A stretch of DNA of 64,000 bases from Gemmatimonadota bacterium (GCA_028877215.1 JAPPFJ010000033.1:300144-364143); one strand, 5' to 3'; positions 9,076 to 17,750 are shown, counted from the first letter of the stretch. Notes: generated from the letters alone by a model not told the origin. Numbers and translations: made by a program.

Positions 9076-9165
9076 CGCGTTTTCGAAGTGGCTTGGTCGG
9101 TCTTGAGGGTTGGATCAATCGAGCGTGGGCCTCCACCCGGCTGGTGACCATAAGGGATACAGCCA

Positions 9166-9525
9166 ATGACTCAACGTCTGAATTTCGACTTTGAATCTTT
9201 CTACAAAGCACTAAGCACTACTGTGACGGCCCGAGAAGTCAGCTGGAAGGCGGTAAGCGCGCAGACAGGTGTCTCTCAGTCCACGCTGTCCAGGATGTCG
9301 AAGGGGCGTCAACCGGACGCCGCCAGCCTAACGGCGCTATGCGCGTGGTCGGGCCTCAATCCCGTGGATTTCACGGCCGCACCTAAGAACGACGCTGAAC
9401 CAGTTGCTATGGTGTCTAGATTGCTTCGTGCAGACCCAAACCTCGATGAGGACAGCGCCGATGCGTTGGAAGCCATCATCACTACAGCGTACGAGAGGCT
9501 TAAGCGTCCGTCGTCAGATCCCTAA
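9166..9525 (+). CDS. XRE-type helix-turn-helix regulator
   Basis: The 119-residue product carries a lambda-repressor-like HTH in residues about 25-65 (REVSWKAVSAQTGVSQSTLSRMSKGR), with the recognition helix QSTLSRM. An acidic C-terminal helix pair (DEDSADALEAIITTAYERL) could dimerise. It lies 90 nt after the JAB-E1 gene in the same direction and overlaps tail-to-tail by 4 nt with the minus-strand gene ending at 9522. It may control the Ubl operon, the facing peptidase unit, or both. Ribosome-binding site is weak (AAGGGAT). Confidence 0.8.
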   Translation: MTQRLNFDFESFYKALSTTVTAREVSWKAVSAQTGVSQSTLSRMSKGRQPDAASLTALCAWSGLNPVDFTAAPKNDAEPVAMVSRLLRADPNLDEDSADALEAIITTAYERLKRPSSDP

Positions 9526-9722
9526 TCCTGCTTGTCCTTTTCGGATTGAGACGGCTTTGATGCGGCAATTCGTAATTCGGCAGCCAATTCCTCACGCTCT
9601 CGGATGCTCTTAGCAATTTCCGGGACGGCTTGTTCCATCTCTTCGCGCAAGTCATTGAGCATGGATTGGTCCTCTGTTGCCGGTCTGAATTTCCCCAAGT
9701 AGTCCTTGAGCTTTTGATTCAT
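9522..9722 (-). CDS. Small charged coiled-coil-like protein
   Basis: A 66-residue protein whose ATG at 9722 has a near-perfect ribosome-binding site (GGAGGAG, minus strand of 9727-9733). It is almost entirely helical and charged (NDLREEMEQAVPEIAKSI, REREELAAELRIAAS), with a polar tail ending EKDKQD. No homologue is recognised. It is the second gene of a minus-strand unit, 50 nt after the cysteine peptidase-like gene, and converges on the XRE gene with overlapping stop codons. It could be a chaperone, adaptor or inhibitor of the peptidase (inference). Confidence 0.65.
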   Translation of the reverse strand: MNQKLKDYLGKFRPATEDQSMLNDLREEMEQAVPEIAKSIREREELAAELRIAASKPSQSEKDKQD

Positions 9723-9772
9723 TCATCTCCTCCAATCTCTGCGGATCCTGCGCTCGTACTCGTGAATGCCGG

Positions 9773-11242
9773 TCAATCGTGGACCGGGCGCAGATTGAGC
9801 TCGATCCGTGGTAGAGGCCCGAGGTTAGTGCGCCCGAGGCGGACGGACGTGGGGTTCATTTCTGCCGACGTCCGATCGAAGATGTGCGCCACTTCCTCAT
9901 CATGTAGCAACCAGATTGGCACTTTGTCTGTTGGACTGGCGGTAGCGTCTACGATCGCCCTTGCGGCAACATGCCCGGCTTGCCATTGCGCGACACTGCA
10001 GTACTCGACAACCCACACGAATTTAGCCGTGTCCAAATGCATCAATAGACCGACGAGGCCGTCGCCGAGATTCGTACGGTGGTTGTTAGCGTGCTCACGA
10101 AGATTGGAGACCGTGGTGATGAAATAACGCCGTAACTCGAGCGGCTCTTGGCCTGGTCCGCGCGCACGTGTCAAGGAGCCCTCGATCCGCTGGCTCAATG
10201 CGTCTATAGCATCGGCGGGGTAGTAGATCTTGTCAGGCAGTGCAACGATAAACGCGTCGAACGATTTGGCGGTATATGACGGCTGTCCGGCTTGAGTTCC
10301 GGGCGAGCACAGCGGAACGGTGGCGTAGGGAAGCAGGTTGTCGTCGACAGTCAGCAGTGTTTCAACCTGCGTCCAGACATGCGATGACGAACCCTGCGGT
10401 GGTATTGCGGATTGCCTCCAATTGTGGCCGACGATGACTACGGCGTGGGTCTCGCTGGGCATAGCAACGAACAACGGGAAACCCGATTCGAGATAGGCAA
10501 GCAATTGGGAGAAAAACGCCCCATCTGAAGAGGAATTACGCTTGCCGACGAGCACCGGGAAACAGCCAGCCGCCTGAAAGACACGTTCTGCTTCCAAGAC
10601 ATTGAAGCCAAGTGACGGTACCAATCCGCCAGGATCGAACGGGGCGACGAGCTTTGTTACGTCGTAGACGAGAAACTCACTATGTCGCGAATATGTCTCG
10701 CTGTAATATCGGAGAATGGCCCAGCACGACACATGAGCACAGACCGCGATGTCAACATGCTGAGCCATAGACGGGAATCCCCATATGGGGAGTCGATGAC
10801 CAAGCAAGTTGACATGGTTTCGGGACTGAATCGCCCTGCCGCGCGCGCCTAGACGAATGTCTGGAGAGAGCACAGATCGCCCCAAGGTGGCGACGATCGT
10901 CGGTCTCAGCACGATGTAACCGTAGTAATGGTCTTGCGGACGCCCGTCGCTGCAGGTAATGTCAGTTCGGGTTTCATCATATTGGACGAAACCGTCAAAG
11001 AAGTGTAGTCGTACACAATCGGTCCGGTACTGACGGCCCTTCTTCGCATAGAAGTTATAAAACGTACTTCGATAGTCCTTGTCGACGTATCCGTGCTCCA
11101 CAAGCAAGCCCTTGGCAGCATCGGTGACTTGAGACTCGAGACTCTCTGCAATCCCCTTCGGATCGAATTCCGATTCAAGCACTTGGATGAGCCGGTCGTA
11201 GCCATCATTGGCCTCAAGGTCGATCCAATCGTATGATGCCAA
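9773..11242 (-). CDS. C39/papain-like cysteine peptidase domain protein
   Basis: Start TTG at 11242 with AAGGAG 10 nt upstream; 489 residues. The central region fits a papain/C39-fold peptidase: Q161, then Cys168 in VCAHVSCWAILRYY, where LRYY sits at the same distance (+9) as in the C39 motif CGPAALAMVLRYY. His266 follows in ETHAVVIVGHNW and Asp300/Asp301 in LTVDDNLLPY. The N- and C-terminal ~150 residues are unrecognised. No signal peptide or transporter gene is nearby, so it is not a typical bacteriocin exporter peptidase. Its position opposite the Ubl/E1/E2/XRE genes suggests a Ubl-linked protease or an effector. Peptidase call moderate; partnership inferred. Confidence 0.65.
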   Translation of the reverse strand: MASYDWIDLEANDGYDRLIQVLESEFDPKGIAESLESQVTDAAKGLLVEHGYVDKDYRSTFYNFYAKKGRQYRTDCVRLHFFDGFVQYDETRTDITCSDGRPQDHYYGYIVLRPTIVATLGRSVLSPDIRLGARGRAIQSRNHVNLLGHRLPIWGFPSMAQHVDIAVCAHVSCWAILRYYSETYSRHSEFLVYDVTKLVAPFDPGGLVPSLGFNVLEAERVFQAAGCFPVLVGKRNSSSDGAFFSQLLAYLESGFPLFVAMPSETHAVVIVGHNWRQSAIPPQGSSSHVWTQVETLLTVDDNLLPYATVPLCSPGTQAGQPSYTAKSFDAFIVALPDKIYYPADAIDALSQRIEGSLTRARGPGQEPLELRRYFITTVSNLREHANNHRTNLGDGLVGLLMHLDTAKFVWVVEYCSVAQWQAGHVAARAIVDATASPTDKVPIWLLHDEEVAHIFDRTSAEMNPTSVRLGRTNLGPLPRIELNLRPVHD

Positions 11243-11617
11243 TGTAATTGTTCTCCTTCAGTTGATTCGTCCGAGAAAGAGACGTCACTTGGTGCTCAGA
11301 TGTACAATTCCTAATGAAATTGGCGGTCTTGACTGAAAGCTCAAGACAGAAACCCCCTTCGCTGGACCGTCGCCACCGCATAAGGATGCTATGCTAACCC
11401 AACACGCGCTACACGTAATGAACCAATACCGGTGGCTGCCGCCAGTAGAGCGCTGGCTGGGACAGCGTGGTGCGTTCTACATCCGCAAAAAAAATCGGGC
11501 TCACGGGGAATGGAATGCCCTATTATAGGTTTTGCCAGCAAATAATGCAACTATGCCCTATGCCGAGGTCGTTCAGGGATGTACAAAAAAACATTGTACC
11601 TTGACCATACGCCACGA
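11243..11617. other. 375-bp intergenic region, no gene seen
   Basis: It lies between the peptidase-like start and the 3' end of the next minus-strand gene, so it should hold the promoter for the peptidase unit; I see no convincing -35/-10 pair on the minus strand. Short ORFs here are not supported by composition or ribosome-binding sites. Confidence 0.5.
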
Positions 11618-12388
11618 TCACGGCATCCAGATATTCCACTTGCCATGCTTTTCCCAGATGCGGCAGGCGTCGCACGTACACATCCATCGGATTGCGAAAC
11701 GCGGTTTGCTGCTCGTATTGAGCGACCCGGCGTGTACCAGCAGGTAATGAAAGAACAGGACGTCGCCCCGGGACGGCGTTAACTCGATCGGCGCGCTCAA
11801 ATCGAACTTTTGCGTTGGGTTCTGTAAATCCGGCAGCATCCGATACGTCTCGGGGTCCCGCGCCGCAGCATCTCTCAGCGTTCGATGCGAACCCGGCCAG
11901 ACCGTGGTTCCTCCGCCCCGAGCAACACCCGAATCGAGATAGGTAAGCGACGAGACGCGGAAAGATCCGGGAAAGACGCTGAACGGTCGATGTACCCCAT
12001 CGGCATGCCCGCTGTGGTGACTCCAGCTTCCCGACACCGGAAATACGCTGCGCGTCCACACCGCCTCGGGCTGAGGTCTCCGGCAGTGAAACGCGTCCTC
12101 ATTCTTGCGGGCAAGCTGGCTCTGCGCTTCGTAAAACGCCAGAGTATAACAGGCCATCAACGCAGGGTCCTTGAGCCCGAATTGTTCGACCACCCCCTGG
12201 CTGGCCACCGTCGTTACCCCATCGGCATTGTCCGGTAAAGGAGTCCACGAAGCCGGATCGTCCCGATCCATGCCGAGGACAGACCACATCGCCGCCTCCG
12301 CACCTGCGATTGTCTCTTCCGGAATCAGCCCCGACACCATCACGTACCCGTCCCGTTCATATTGCGCCATCTGCTTTTGAGAAAGCAT
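11618..12388 (-). CDS. Phytanoyl-CoA dioxygenase (PhyH) family protein
   Basis: Start ATG at 12388 with AGGAG 6 nt upstream (the 29 longer N-terminal residues of the open frame are excluded). The 256-residue product is an Fe(II)/2-oxoglutarate oxygenase of the double-stranded beta-helix type: H128-x-D130 (GHADGV), distal His219 (LVHAGS) and Arg230 (KPRFAIRW) for 2-oxoglutarate. The opening MLSQKQMAQYERDGYVMVSGLI is the family's usual N-terminal signature. The C-terminus stops soon after the last core strand and may be a few residues short. Substrate unknown; these enzymes hydroxylate diverse small molecules. Confidence 0.85.
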   Translation of the reverse strand: MLSQKQMAQYERDGYVMVSGLIPEETIAGAEAAMWSVLGMDRDDPASWTPLPDNADGVTTVASQGVVEQFGLKDPALMACYTLAFYEAQSQLARKNEDAFHCRRPQPEAVWTRSVFPVSGSWSHHSGHADGVHRPFSVFPGSFRVSSLTYLDSGVARGGGTTVWPGSHRTLRDAAARDPETYRMLPDLQNPTQKFDLSAPIELTPSRGDVLFFHYLLVHAGSLNTSSKPRFAIRWMCTCDACRIWEKHGKWNIWMP

Positions 12389-12614
12389 GGACGTCTCCTG
12401 GATAGAAGGACATTCGGGGAGACCTTGAGTGTCGTCCCAAATCATATCGGTCGATCGAACACGTAAGGCACACAATCCGTCGTCAACACGGTACTCAACA
12501 AGGAAGCATTAAAACACTTCGCTGCTTCAATGTTTGTTGAAGAGATCTCACGTGCCAAACATCGGCCGGTCCCTGACTCTGTGCGAAGTCGAAGATCGCA
12601 TACCGAAGCGTGGT

Positions 12615-12684
12615 CATTGAGCTTGTCGAAATGCCCGCGCTTCGATATCCTGTGCCGACCCTTCGACAAGCTCAGGGAGCGGCC
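12615..12684. repeat. REP-like TTCGACAAGCTCA repeat, copy 2
   Basis: CATTGAGCTTGTCGAAATGCCCGCGCTTCGATATCC with inverted CCTTCGACAAGCTCAGGGA end, about 80% like the copy at 3142-3219. It lies in the 459-bp gap 12389-12847, which otherwise holds a CCCCCTAAAGGGGG palindrome (about 12713-12726) and no gene. Confidence 0.75.
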
Positions 12685-12847
12685 CAGGATACTCGCGCCC
12701 ATTCATGGAGGGCCCCCTAAAGGGGGACAGGTTTGCTTCGGTGCCGATCTCGGTACGAGACAGTTCGTCAAAGTCATACGCGAGACTCCTCGTTCTTCAT
12801 AGCGCGTCCCATCTTGGGAACATATTCTGAACATTGCCAGACCCCCG

Positions 12848-13147
12848 CTATTTGAAAGTCGCCACGTGATCAAGATTCATGCTGGATATTGAACCTTCCT
12901 CATAGCAGGAATACCAATCCGCGGCATTTGGGATATTGACCATGTCTGCTTGTGCGTTCTTCGCGTCGCCCTCGGATTCCCAATAAACGACGTCGGTATA
13001 GCCTCCATCGCCGTTCCGGTGAATCTCCCACTTCTTGAAACCTGGCTGTCTGCTCATCCAGTTCACCAGAACCTCACGTGCAACGCTCAGTAGATGTTCC
13101 TCCGAAATATTCTCTGCCAACTTGTAACTGATTATATCTTTGTACAT
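12848..13147 (-). CDS. Antibiotic-biosynthesis-monooxygenase-like (dimeric alpha/beta barrel) protein
   Basis: Start ATG 13147 rather than GTG 13153, because AAGGG (13157-13161) is 9 nt from the ATG and only 3 nt from the GTG. The 99-residue product has the ferredoxin-like pattern of small dimeric barrels: YKDIISYKLAENISEEHLLSVAREV, then GFKKWEIHRNGDGGYTDVVYWES and NAQADMVNIPNAADWYSCY. Such proteins include ABM monooxygenases and NIPSNAP-type stress proteins. No catalytic signature is evident, so function stays open. Confidence 0.7.
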   Translation of the reverse strand: MYKDIISYKLAENISEEHLLSVAREVLVNWMSRQPGFKKWEIHRNGDGGYTDVVYWESEGDAKNAQADMVNIPNAADWYSCYEEGSISSMNLDHVATFK

Positions 13148-13189
13148 TTTCACAATCCCTTGAATTTAACCGATCCTCAGCGTAACCTT

Positions 13190-13445
13190 TCCTCTCCTGC
13201 AAGAGAGGGGGACGGGGGAGGTCGTCAAGAAGAGGGTAGAGGGAAGACCAAGAGCGGTGAGACGGGAGCCGGTAGAGGGTAGAGATTACCTGCCTTGTGA
13301 GGCTTCTCTTCCTGCCGGAGGCAACGAGGGATAAACTGGTGGGCAAGGATATCTTCTACCGTCTTACGCCTCCCGTCTACCCGGTTTTCTCCCCCTCTCC
13401 CGTCTTACGTCTCCCCGCTTTTAAGGGGCCGGGGAGAGAGGTCTA
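13190..13445. repeat. Purine-arm/core/pyrimidine-arm repeat, copy 2 (inverted)
   Basis: Core at about 13281-13360 (GAGATTACCTGCCTTGTGAGGC ... TGCCGGAGGCAA ... GGGCAAGGATATC) is the reverse complement of the copy at 219-302. The left arm is purine-rich (GAGGGTAGAGGG) and the right arm pyrimidine-rich (TCTTCTACCGTCTTACGCCTCCCG). It occupies nearly all of the 332-bp gap between two minus-strand genes; no gene is seen in it. Confidence 0.75.
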
Positions 13446-13479
13446 AGGCGCCTGGGGGAGAAATCCAGCCATACGTATC

Positions 13480-14073
13480 TCATTTCGCCAGCGAATCCAG
13501 GTGTTCGAGTATTTCCTGCTGTTCGGCCAGATCGAACTGACTCGATCCGATGTACGTATACCTGATCACGCCGCGTCTGTCGATGATAAACGTCGCCGGT
13601 CGGGCAATGCTGTTGCTCAGGCCGTGATTCGCCAGGCCGGTCCATTCATGCAGCGTAAAGCCGAGTTTGTCGATGACGAACGTCGCGGGACGGACGATGG
13701 TGTAGGCAACGTTGTGCATCGCCAGGGCGAACCAGTGGCGTACCCCATAACTCCTGATGGTACTCCAGTCTTCGTCCGACACAAGTGGAAAGGTGATGCC
13801 GTTGCTTTCGGCGTATTCACGCATTTCGCCCGGCGGCTGTCCTGCGCCGACGGCAATCGACGTCGCGTTTCTTTCTGCGTACGCTTCGGCATGTTCCCGT
13901 ACGATCGCCAACTGACGACGGCTTCTGCGTCACCAGGTCCCCCGGAAAAACGTCAGAACGACGTTTTCCTTTTCCCGATACGATGCCAGCGACACCTCTC
14001 GCTGCTGGTGCGAGGGGAGGGTAAACAATGGGGCCGTATCACCAACGCCGAGGACTCTGCTTTTACGTGGCAT
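13480..14073 (-). CDS. Candidate selenocysteine peroxiredoxin-like (AhpC/TSA) protein with in-frame TGA
   Basis: Read from ATG 14073 the frame gives GDTAPLFTLPSH ... NVVLTFFRGTW, then TGA at 13932-13930, then RRSRRQLAIV and a complete redoxin C-terminal half (197 residues with the TGA read through). In AhpC/TSA relatives this place reads FFRGTWCPxCRxQLA. The TGA thus sits exactly at the first (peroxidatic) cysteine and the second cysteine is Ser. Coding continues smoothly on both sides, as expected for selenocysteine (residue 48). A hairpin follows at SECIS distance. A Cys-to-stop mutation or sequencing error is the alternative. It is divergent from the next gene with only 27 nt between starts; no strong ribosome-binding site is seen. 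Confidence 0.65.
13897..13921 (-). promoter_or_regulatory. Putative bacterial SECIS hairpin of the peroxiredoxin-like gene
   Basis: Beginning 8 nt after the TGA, CCGTCGTC pairs with GA-CG-ACGG (two single-U bulges on the 3' side) to give an 8-bp stem with a 7-nt loop AGTTGGC at 13913-13907. The loop starts 16 nt after the TGA, close to the spacing of the E. coli fdhF SECIS, and contains the G/U residues expected for SelB recognition. Folding was done by eye. Confidence 0.5.
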
Positions 14074-14100
14074 CGTGCACTTTTCTGAGGATCATCCACA

Positions 14101-14859
14101 ATGGACAGCGAATTGTTGAATCGGGGTTTCGTCCCCCGGTCGCTGGCGCCCGAACAATGCAGCGCGCTCGACACCGACGGCTTCGTCATACTGGAAGCCG
14201 CTATCGCGCCCGACTGGCTCGCCGGACTGCGCCGGGCTTTCGACGAGATCTTCGCCCGCGAAGGCGACAAAGCCGGTGTTGAGGTTGCCCAGATGGAGGG
14301 CGTGCGCCGCCTCGCCGATCTCGTCAACAAGGGATCGGTCTTCGACAATGTATACCTGCAGCCGACACTTCTCACGGCGGTCTGGCACGTCCTGCGGCGG
14401 CCATTCAAGCTGCACTCGCTCAACGGACACGATCCGCTGCCTGGGAGCGGGTTGCAGGGCCTGCACACGGATTGGGGCGGGCCGACTGTCGCAGGCGGGC
14501 CGTATCACGTCGTCAATTCGATGTGGATGCTCGACGACTTCACCCGGGTCAACGGCGCGACCCGCTGCGTACCCGGAAGCCATCGCAAGCCCGGGGATGT
14601 ACGCGACCACGTCACCGACGGCATGGCCGATCACCCGGACCAGGTACAACTGACCGGACACGCCGGCTCGGTCGCGGTATTCAACGGCAGCCTCTGGCAT
14701 GGCTCATACCGCAATCGCACGGATGCCCCTCGCCGCACCCTGCACTGCGCCTTTATCGCCCGCGAACACGCACAGCAGACGAATCAGCGCGAGTACCTGC
14801 GGCCCGAAACCGCCCGTCGGATCTCGCCGCTCGCGCGCTACATCCTCGACGTGGAGTGA
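14101..14859 (+). CDS. Phytanoyl-CoA dioxygenase (PhyH) family protein
   Basis: ATG 14101 with GAGG 10 nt upstream; 252 residues. The Fe(II) triad is clear: H122-T-D124 (LHTDWGG) and His200 (SLWHGSYRN), with Arg211/212 as the 2-oxoglutarate anchor. CVPGSH is the usual family motif before the distal His. It is an oxygenase of unknown substrate and is the second of three PhyH proteins in this window. It starts 27 nt from the divergent peroxiredoxin-like gene, so their promoters must overlap each other's 5' regions. Confidence 0.9.
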   Translation: MDSELLNRGFVPRSLAPEQCSALDTDGFVILEAAIAPDWLAGLRRAFDEIFAREGDKAGVEVAQMEGVRRLADLVNKGSVFDNVYLQPTLLTAVWHVLRRPFKLHSLNGHDPLPGSGLQGLHTDWGGPTVAGGPYHVVNSMWMLDDFTRVNGATRCVPGSHRKPGDVRDHVTDGMADHPDQVQLTGHAGSVAVFNGSLWHGSYRNRTDAPRRTLHCAFIAREHAQQTNQREYLRPETARRISPLARYILDVE

Positions 14860-15628
14860 ACTGGATGGTATTTCTGATATCCACGTCAACAATATGTCAA
14901 TCGAAGAAATCGTATGCAAGTGTCCGGCGGCGGCCCTGACTTGGATGATGGGCGACGGTCGAAGATACCATGGATAAAGGGAAATCATCACTGCTGTCCA
15001 AGAACCGTGTGATTCCTGGAGATGAGGTTTGAAAAGTGGATTCGACTGGCGATTATGTACGGGTTTGACCCTGATAACGAAAACCAGGTTGCCATGGGTT
15101 CACGTTTGTTGCAATACATGTCATTCTGAGCGGAGTCGCGATATCTTTCGCCGCTTCAGTCCCGCGCTGCAGGCGAACGTGCTGCCTCTCAGGTATCGAC
15201 ACGTAAAAATCGCAACGGGATGATCCGATGCTGCAGTAGATCCTTCGTCGGCCTGCTCTGCGTGGCAGTGTACTCTTACGTGTAACAGACGTATTTCGCC
15301 GACGTCGTACGCAGGCCTCCTCTGGATGACAGTTTTGGCGAAGGCGTGGGCTAAGCGTTTCACCTGTGGCTATTGCAAAACATGTCATTCTGAGCGGAGT
15401 CGAAGAATCTCCCGTATTCTCGATTGGACGTGTAGCACATGCCCGTTGAAGACGAACCTGTGCGCGGACGCCTGGCCAGCCTTTCGGCGTCCTCTGCATT
15501 GCATTCGGGCTAAAGTGTGAAGGATACATTTCGCTGATGGGTATGGACGATTTTCCATCCGTACATTTCGCGCATTTTCGTGATATTCGTAGTTAATCAG
15601 ATCCGTTTTTGGACAGGTGGGGGTAACC
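14860..15628. other. 769-bp intergenic region with dispersed repeats
   Basis: No supported gene. Two direct copies of ACATGTCATTCTGAGCGGAGTCG (about 15116-15138 and 15380-15402) are of the 'CATTCTGAGCGGAGTCGAAGAATCT' type found scattered in many environmental genomes. Between them an inverted relative (GGCCTCCTCTGGATGACAG, near 15313-15331) is present. The region looks like an accumulation site for small repeats. Confidence 0.6.
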
Positions 15629-16000
15629 ATGAAACGCAAACGCATACCAACCAGCAGTCCGTTTGGCGCGGAGTTTGGTTATTCACGCGCCGTGCGTGCG
15701 GACCGTCACATTCACGTCGCCGGTACCTGCGCCCAGCCGCCACATGACCGGGGCGATGCCTACGAGCAGGCACGGAGCGCATTGGGAATCATCGCCACGG
15801 CGCTCGACGAGACCGGTGCATGCCTCGAAGACGTGGTGCGGACAGTCGTGTACATCACGGATGCAGCCCACGCCGATGGCGTCACCCGTGCCCACCGCGA
15901 GGTGTTTGGCGAGATTCTGCCGGCCTCGACCCTGGTTGTCGTAGCCGCGCTGCTCAAACCGCATCTGGTCGTCGAGATCGAAGCCTACGCCATCGATTGA
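15629..16000 (+). CDS. RidA/YjgF/UK114 family protein
   Basis: ATG 15629 is preferred (AGGTGGGGG upstream) over GTG 15617. The 123-residue product shows the Rid fold: YSRAVRADRHIHVAGTCAQ, AYEQARSALGIIATAL, LEDVVRTVVYITDAAHADGV and the end PHLVVEIEAYAID. The catalytic-type Arg of true RidA (in the ...xRA.V.V..LP... segment) is not present: the text reads PASTLVVVAALLKPHLVVEIEA. It is therefore likely a Rid-subfamily protein rather than a classical imine/enamine deaminase. Confidence 0.85.
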   Translation: MKRKRIPTSSPFGAEFGYSRAVRADRHIHVAGTCAQPPHDRGDAYEQARSALGIIATALDETGACLEDVVRTVVYITDAAHADGVTRAHREVFGEILPASTLVVVAALLKPHLVVEIEAYAID

Positions 16001-16135
16001 CTCTGGCTCGCAGCGCGCGGAGGAATAGAGCCAGATCCTGTCCATTGCCGTGTTTCGCCGCGGTCCGATTGCCCGCACAGCCACCAGCGGCGATCGCGTC
16101 CGCCTCGAGACCGTCACCGGAGGCGAATAGTACCT

Positions 16136-17683
16136 ATGTCCTCGACCGGCCCTCGCTTATGGCCTCTCTATCTGCTCGCAGGCATCGTCGTCCTGGCGCT
16201 CCTGCTGATCTGGTTGCCCGAATCCCTCCATCGCCAGCAACAGGTCATGCGCACCATGGGCATCTTCATGCTCGCCGTTATCATTGCTTTGCTATGGTTG
16301 CTCTTTGCGTCGCGGCTGGCCTGGGGGCAACGCCTGCGCTATTTCGGTGGCATCGTCTTCGCCATTGCGCTTGGCATCGGGTTTTTTCGCATCAAGGGGT
16401 TGAGCGGCGACTTCGTACCGGTCCTCGAGTGGCGTTGGAACGCTGAGGACGAGGCCGCCGTCGCGGAAGGCGGGGACGCCACCGCGCTCGACGCCCGCGA
16501 TTGGCCGCAGTTTCTCGGCCCCGAGCGTGACAACCGCCTCCGAGGCGTCCGCCTCGAGCGCGACTGGACCAGGCGCCCGCCGCGCGAGATCTGGCGTCGC
16601 CCGGTCGGCGCCGGCTGGTCCTCCTTTGCCATTGCCGACGGCCGGGCCGTAACCCAGGAGCAACACGGCCCCGAGGAGCAGGTTGTCTGCTACGACCTGG
16701 CAACGGGCCGCAAGCTCTGGCAGCACGCCGATTCGACTCGCTACGAGTCCGCCATCGCCGGGGTCGGTCCGCGCGCTACACCTGCCATCTCTGGAGACCG
16801 GGTTTTCACCCTTGGCGCCACAGGCATCCTCAATTGCCTGGATCTGGCCACCGGGGCGCAGATCTGGTCGCGGGACATCCTCGCCGACAACCGGGCTGAG
16901 GCCAATGTGTGGGGAATCAGCTGTTCGCCGCTCGTCCTCGACACGCTGGTTGTGGTCAGTGCCGGCGGCCCGGATGAGCGCTCGCTGGTTGCCTATCACC
17001 GCCAAACCGGCGCGTTCGTCTGGGGCGGGGGCACGGACAGGGCCGGCTATAGCTCACCGCGTCTGGTCACGCTGGCCGGACGCGAGCAGATCCTGATTTT
17101 CAACAGCCACAGCGTGGTCGCGCACGATCCGCACAGCGGAGTTCCCCTCTGGCGTCAGCCATGGGACCAGGTCCAATGCGTTGCCAACCCCCTGCCCTTG
17201 CCCGGAAACCGGGTTCTGGTCTCCACCGGCTACGGCATTGGCGCCAGGCTGTATCAGGTGAACACCGCGCCCGGCGGCGGCTTGACAAGCGAGATCCTCT
17301 GGAAAAGCCCTCGGCTCAAGGCAAAATTCGCCAACATGGTCGAACGCAATGGTTTCGTCTATGGCCTCGACGACGGGGTGCTGGTCTGCCTGGATCCGCA
17401 AGACGGCAAGCGCCGCTGGAAGCGCGGGCGCTACGGCCACGGCCAGCTCATCCTGATAGACGACGTCCTGCTGATCATGAGCGAATCGGGCGACGTGGTA
17501 CTCGTCGAAGCCCGCCGGGACCGCCACGTCGAACTGGCGCGCATGACGGCCTTTTCGGGCAAAACCTGGAATCCCCCATCCTTTGCCGCACCCTATCTGC
17601 TGGTGCGCACGGATAGCGAGGCCGTCTGCTACGAACTCGCGCTTGCGAACAATACTCAGGCGCATCTTTTCGACCGGAATTAA
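16136..17683 (+). CDS. Membrane-anchored PQQ-type beta-propeller protein
   Basis: The 515-residue product has three predicted transmembrane segments in the first ~85 residues (LYLLAGIVVLALLLIWL, MGIFMLAVIIALLWLLF, YFGGIVFAIALGIGFF). An extracytoplasmic propeller follows with repeated W-type blades (LATGRKLWQH, LATGAQIWSRD, RQTGAFVWGGG, HSGVPLWRQPW, DGKRRWKRG). WPQFLGPERDNRL at about 123 is the usual entry of outer-membrane or planctomycete-type PQQ-like propellers. No dehydrogenase active-site motif is seen, so it is more likely a binding or scaffold protein than a quinoprotein enzyme. Confidence 0.85.
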   Translation: MSSTGPRLWPLYLLAGIVVLALLLIWLPESLHRQQQVMRTMGIFMLAVIIALLWLLFASRLAWGQRLRYFGGIVFAIALGIGFFRIKGLSGDFVPVLEWRWNAEDEAAVAEGGDATALDARDWPQFLGPERDNRLRGVRLERDWTRRPPREIWRRPVGAGWSSFAIADGRAVTQEQHGPEEQVVCYDLATGRKLWQHADSTRYESAIAGVGPRATPAISGDRVFTLGATGILNCLDLATGAQIWSRDILADNRAEANVWGISCSPLVLDTLVVVSAGGPDERSLVAYHRQTGAFVWGGGTDRAGYSSPRLVTLAGREQILIFNSHSVVAHDPHSGVPLWRQPWDQVQCVANPLPLPGNRVLVSTGYGIGARLYQVNTAPGGGLTSEILWKSPRLKAKFANMVERNGFVYGLDDGVLVCLDPQDGKRRWKRGRYGHGQLILIDDVLLIMSESGDVVLVEARRDRHVELARMTAFSGKTWNPPSFAAPYLLVRTDSEAVCYELALANNTQAHLFDRN

Positions 17684-17750
17684 ACGCTCAGGCGAGGCCC
17701 TCAATCGCGGACTGCAATCGTCGCACTCAAACGAATCTGAAATCCCCCTG

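Noticed and set aside
9773..11242. Bacteriocin-exporter (C39) peptidase
   Set aside because: No transmembrane or ATP-binding cassette part and no precursor gene nearby; only the active-site pattern resembles C39.
15617..15628. GTG start for the RidA-family gene
   Set aside because: ATG 15629 has a better-spaced AGGTGG and matches family N-termini.
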